A DNA stretch of 31,744 nucleotides from a virus, in the IMG/VR virus record IMGVR_UViG_3300044703_000110, positions 1-31,744 of that record. One strand, 5' to 3'. A program made the position numbers and the translations under genes. Below the pieces are notes generated by a model that was not told the DNA's origin, did no database searches, and worked only from the letters and a program-made list of their open reading frames with translations. Positions 29,211 to 31,744 of the stretch are shown here, piece after piece (position 1 is the stretch's first letter; each line of letters opens with the position of its first letter).

Positions 29211-29959
29211 GCCGCGCCGCCGCCCAGCAGCTCCAGCCGGCGGGCCACGACCTCGCCCACGGCCGGGCTCATGGGGTCGACGCCGAGGTCGCGCAGCACG
29301 GCCTCCAGCGCGTCGGCCACCAGCCCGCCCACCCGGTCGTCCCGGCGGTCCTGGCGCTCGGCCACGCCCATGTCGGCCGCCATCTTCGCGAAGCGGGCCA
29401 CGTCGCGCTGGACCTCGCGCCACATCGACCACAGCACGTGGGGGCGGGCGTCGCCCAGGTGGTCGGGGCCGTGGATGCCGGCCGTGGCCCGGCCGTCGGC
29501 CGCGATGGCGCCGCCGGCCTCCAGGCGGCCCACGAGGGTGTGCAGCACGTCCTCGTGCAGCTCGGCGCGGTGCAGCATGCGCCGGATGGCCTCGTGCTCG
29601 TCCACGTCGGCGATGTCGAGCCCCACCCTGGCCAGCTCGGCCGCCAGCGTCACCATCGCGGCCTCCCGCGCCACGCGGCGGGCGGCGGCGGCGACCACCT
29701 GGCGTGACGAGCCGCCGTGCATGCGGCAGACCGTCGAGCCGGTGCGGGGCATGCCGCCGCAGGGCACGGGGCGGCCGTCGGCGTCTCGGCGCTTGCGGTG
29801 CGCCGAGCAGGACGGGCCGGTGTGGCCATGGCCGAGCGAGCGGGTGTGGGGGCGGCCGCACTCGGGGCAGTCGGGCCAGGGGCCACGCGTCGCCTCAGCG
29901 AGCATGCCGGCCATGCCTCGGGTCCGCCGCTCGCGTCGTCGTCGCCCATCGCCCGCCAT
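29207..29959 (-). CDS. terS: Terminase small subunit candidate
   Basis: The protein (about 250 residues) has an N-terminal zinc-like part with CPECGRPHT and SCSAHRKRRDADGRPVPCGG, then the GSTVCRMHGGSSRQV block. The C...C...C-R-M-H-G-G signature, followed by an Arg-rich helix, is common in proteins encoded just before terL in actinophages and is usually taken as the DNA-recognising small terminase. The rest is helical (DVDEHEAIRRMLHRAELHED, then WSMWREVQRDVARFAKMAA). The start is uncertain: ATG 29959 is used, but ATG 29914 or 29905 would fit a transcript begun near 29940 from the GAATCC promoter. It heads the packaging genes; function is by position and motif. Confidence 0.7.
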   Translation of the reverse strand: MAGDGRRRRERRTRGMAGMLAEATRGPWPDCPECGRPHTRSLGHGHTGPSCSAHRKRRDADGRPVPCGGMPRTGSTVCRMHGGSSRQVVAAAARRVAREAAMVTLAAELARVGLDIADVDEHEAIRRMLHRAELHEDVLHTLVGRLEAGGAIAADGRATAGIHGPDHLGDARPHVLWSMWREVQRDVARFAKMAADMGVAERQDRRDDRVGGLVADALEAVLRDLGVDPMSPAVGEVVARRLELLGGGAA

Positions 29960-29982
29960 CGTCGCGCCAGCCGTTCGGATTC
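29948..29982 (-). promoter_or_regulatory. GAATCC promoter-like site of the small-terminase unit
   Basis: GAATCC (29982-29977), 23 nt and GGCGAT (29953-29948) follow on the minus strand. It is the weakest copy: position 2 is G instead of A and no start codon lies 6-8 nt downstream. It overlaps the chosen start at 29959, so if active it favours the start at 29914. Confidence 0.45.
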
Positions 29983-30086
29983 GCCGGCCCTCGGGCCTGG
30001 CCACCCGCACCCCGGGCCACCCCACGACCGCGCCCCGCACGGACGCGGTCACGCCCCACCAGCCGCGCCCCCGGCCCGCTGGCGCG

Positions 30087-30210
30087 ACCTCGCCCCGCTC
30101 TGGACCCCCCCGTAGGGGGGGGTCCTACGGGTCGGGGGCGAGGTTCGGCCCGCCTTTGCCCGCCTCGCCGGGGCGAGGTTGGGGCGAGGTTGGGGCGAGG
30201 GGGCGAGGTT
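30087..30210. repeat. Iteron-like GGGGCGAGGTT repeats
   Basis: GGGGCGAGGTT occurs at 30135-30145, 30170-30180, 30181-30191 and 30200-30210, with a 9-base partial copy at 30192-30200 and an inverted copy of 10 bases at 30087-30096. The copies are spaced unevenly but three are adjacent. The patch lies between the helicase and the packaging genes. It could bind a replication or packaging protein; a packaging (cos/pac) or origin role is inference. Confidence 0.6.
30102..30130. repeat. Two mutually exclusive hairpins
   Basis: GGACCCCCCC (30102-30111) pairs with GGGGGGGTCC (30116-30125), a perfect 10-bp stem with a 4-nt loop. CCGTAGG (30110-30116) pairs with CCTACGG (30124-30130). Both cannot form together because they share bases. 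This could be a terminator with an alternative fold, an attenuator-like switch, or a protein-bound palindrome. Confidence 0.55.
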
Positions 30211-30228
30211 TGGTCATCAGATGCCATC

Positions 30229-31743
30229 TCAGAACATCTCCTCGGGTTGGAACTCATCGTTCTCCACAGGCTCGGACGGCCCGGGGTCGCCGTCCTCGCG
30301 GTACGGCCGGGCCAGGTGGTGGTGCATCGTCTGGCCCACGTGCACCACCCGCACGTGGCCCTCCTCGACCAGCGCGTCGATGGCCTCGCGCACGAACTCC
30401 CGCTTGCCGCGAGCGTTGTCCTCGATCCATCGCCGGCTGACCCCGACGCCCGCCGCCGGCTGCTCCAGCGCCCGCGACACGCGCTCCATGTAGCCCGTCC
30501 GACGCGCCCGGCCGGACGGCGTCTGGGCCAGCGGCGCCGGCGGGTCGACGGCGCCGTCGGCCCCCACCTGGCCCTCCCGGTCCTTGGCCTGGACGAGGTC
30601 GATGCGCCCGGCCTGGCCCCGGCTGTAGGGCCGGCGGGGCCGGATGACCCAGGCGGCGCCCGACACCTCGGCCAGCTTGGCGCCCGAGCCGCGCGCCCAC
30701 AGCCCCCGCCCGTCGGGGTCCTTGGCCATATGGTCGAGGCACAGCACGGCGGCGCCGGCCTCGGTCAGCGGGTCGGCCACGAGGCCGAGCCACGCCACGA
30801 CGTCGGGCGCCGAGTCCTCGTTGTAGCCCTGTCGCTGGAGCGCCTTGGCCACGCCGTCGCACACGACCAGCTCGGCCCCCCGGTCGGCGACCTCGCGCGC
30901 GAGCGAGGACACGATGTCGCCCGTGATGTAGGGCGGGCGCAGGTACAGCAGGCCCCGCCCCACCACGTCGGCCGTGAGCCCCAGGGCGGCGAGGCGAGAG
31001 CCGATGATGCGCCGGTTGCCCTCCCAGTCGAGGTAGACGGCCGTTCCGCCATCGGCCAGCACCTCGGCCGTGGCGTGCAGCGCCACCCACGTCTTGCCCT
31101 TGCCGGGGTCGCCCATCAGCCAGTGGAGCAGGCCGGGGTACACGAGGGCCACCCCGTCCGAGCGGCGCAGGATCGTCGGCACCAGGGGGTCCACCTCGCC
31201 CCGCAGCACGGCCGCCACGTCCTCGTAGGCCAGCGCCCGCCCAGTCCCGCCCGACAGCCCGTCGGCCGCCGCCTCCAGGGCCGCGTACGCGCCCTCGTCG
31301 TCGCCCGCGTACGCGGCCTCCGTGGCCTCGGCCAGCGCCGCGATGGCCCGCCGGCGGGCCGCGGCCCGGGCCACGATGCCGGCGTAGCGCCAGGCGCCCG
31401 ACGTGGACGGGCAGGCGGCCATCAGCGACACGAGCGCGCCCGCGCCCCCGAGGCCCTCGAGGTCGGCCGGCCTCATCTCGGCGCGCAGCGTCACCGGGTC
31501 GACGGGCTCGCCCCGGGCGTGCAGGGCGCCCATGGCGGCGAACAGCCGGGCGTGGGCCGGGCGGTAGAGGTCGTCGGCCGTGGCGTGGGCCAGCCCCTCG
31601 GCCAGCGCCTCGCGCGTCAGCAGCATGGCGCCGAGCAGCGCCTCCTCGGCCTCGGCGCTGTGCGGCGGGACCCTCTGGGCCGGGCGCGGCCGGGACGCCT
31701 CGCCCATGGCCCACGGCGCGGGCGGCCCCGGCTCGTTCGGCAC
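30229..31743 (-). CDS. DnaB/RepA-like replicative helicase, may continue past window
   Basis: The 504 residues combine a DnaB N-terminal-like helical domain (about 24-130: VPPHSAEAEEALLGAMLLTR, then LYRPAHARLFAAMGALHARG and PVDPVTLRAEM) with a RecA-like RepA/AAA ATPase core: Walker A GDPGKGKT (about 211-218), LDWEGNRRIIGSRL (238-251), Walker B ELVVCDG (291-297) and VLCLDH (333-338). A C-terminal winged-helix-like part (RWIEDNARGKREFVREAIDAL, given here in part) follows. This is a hexameric helicase for phage replication, unlike simple RepA because it has the DnaB N-domain. The GTG at 31743 is at the window edge, so the true start may lie beyond; ATG 31707 is an alternative. Confidence 0.8.
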   Translation of the reverse strand: MPNEPGPPAPWAMGEASRPRPAQRVPPHSAEAEEALLGAMLLTREALAEGLAHATADDLYRPAHARLFAAMGALHARGEPVDPVTLRAEMRPADLEGLGGAGALVSLMAACPSTSGAWRYAGIVARAAARRRAIAALAEATEAAYAGDDEGAYAALEAAADGLSGGTGRALAYEDVAAVLRGEVDPLVPTILRRSDGVALVYPGLLHWLMGDPGKGKTWVALHATAEVLADGGTAVYLDWEGNRRIIGSRLAALGLTADVVGRGLLYLRPPYITGDIVSSLAREVADRGAELVVCDGVAKALQRQGYNEDSAPDVVAWLGLVADPLTEAGAAVLCLDHMAKDPDGRGLWARGSGAKLAEVSGAAWVIRPRRPYSRGQAGRIDLVQAKDREGQVGADGAVDPPAPLAQTPSGRARRTGYMERVSRALEQPAAGVGVSRRWIEDNARGKREFVREAIDALVEEGHVRVVHVGQTMHHHLARPYREDGDPGPSEPVENDEFQPEEMF

Positions 31744-31744
31744 G

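Noticed and set aside
4436-29982. GAATCC repeats as tRNA T-loop remnants (GTTCGAATCC-like)
   Set aside because: No cloverleaf, anticodon arm or acceptor stem can be drawn around any copy; the fixed 23-nt spacing to a second box and the nearby start codons fit promoters instead.

Overview
The window is a high-GC, densely packed structural region of a tailed double-stranded DNA phage or prophage with a lambda-like capsid. Nearly all genes lie on the minus strand, so they read from right to left in these coordinates. The late region carries terminase, portal, scaffold, decoration and capsid proteins, a -1 frameshifted tail chaperone pair, a tape measure of about 1,390 residues, minor tail proteins and an amidase endolysin. 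The set resembles phages of Actinobacteria. The endolysin ends in 'DGGVFSFGDAQFWGS'-type repeats that I associate with surface proteins of Acidimicrobiia and related actinobacteria, so the host may be in that group (inference). The long non-contractile-type tail genes suggest a siphovirus. No integrase, repressor or tRNA gene is visible.

Layout from right to left: a DnaB/RepA-like helicase cut by the window edge (31743-30229); an intergenic patch with iteron-like repeats and two overlapping hairpins (30087-30210); the packaging block with a small-terminase candidate, three small genes and the large terminase (29959-26918); portal, a proteasome-like Ntn-hydrolase and a 52-residue protein (26641-24130); scaffold, head decoration protein, major capsid protein, an actinophage-type connector-region protein, a collagen-like fibre gene placed inside the head module, and a MuF-like minor head protein (24081-17193); head-tail adaptor genes (17123-15979); a forward-strand cargo gene with its own terminator (15402-15970); tail completion genes, tail tube, chaperones, tape measure, baseplate-like proteins and a small receptor-binding-like protein (15303-4449); the endolysin and four successive membrane proteins (4406-1928); two small genes including a ribbon-helix-helix regulator; a forward two-gene cassette (944-1521); and two small genes.

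The extreme left (1 to about 350) is a nearly complete RNase P RNA gene on the plus strand, missing only its first few bases. It is either a phage-carried rnpB or the host gene at a prophage boundary; the window alone cannot decide.

The most unusual signal is a repeated two-part element in the junctions of the minus-strand operon. It consists of GAATCC, exactly 23 nt, then a -10-like hexamer (consensus TACCGT, generally xAxxxT), and 6-8 nt later the start codon. It occurs eight times and divides the late region into transcription units: small terminase, large terminase, portal, scaffold/capsid, adaptor, neck, tail and lysis. The geometry predicts transcripts that begin at or next to the start codon, i.e. 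leaderless mRNAs driven by a phage-specific late promoter class. Genes inside each unit are joined by ATGA, GTGA or TGATG overlaps, or by stop codons merged with Shine-Dalgarno sequences.
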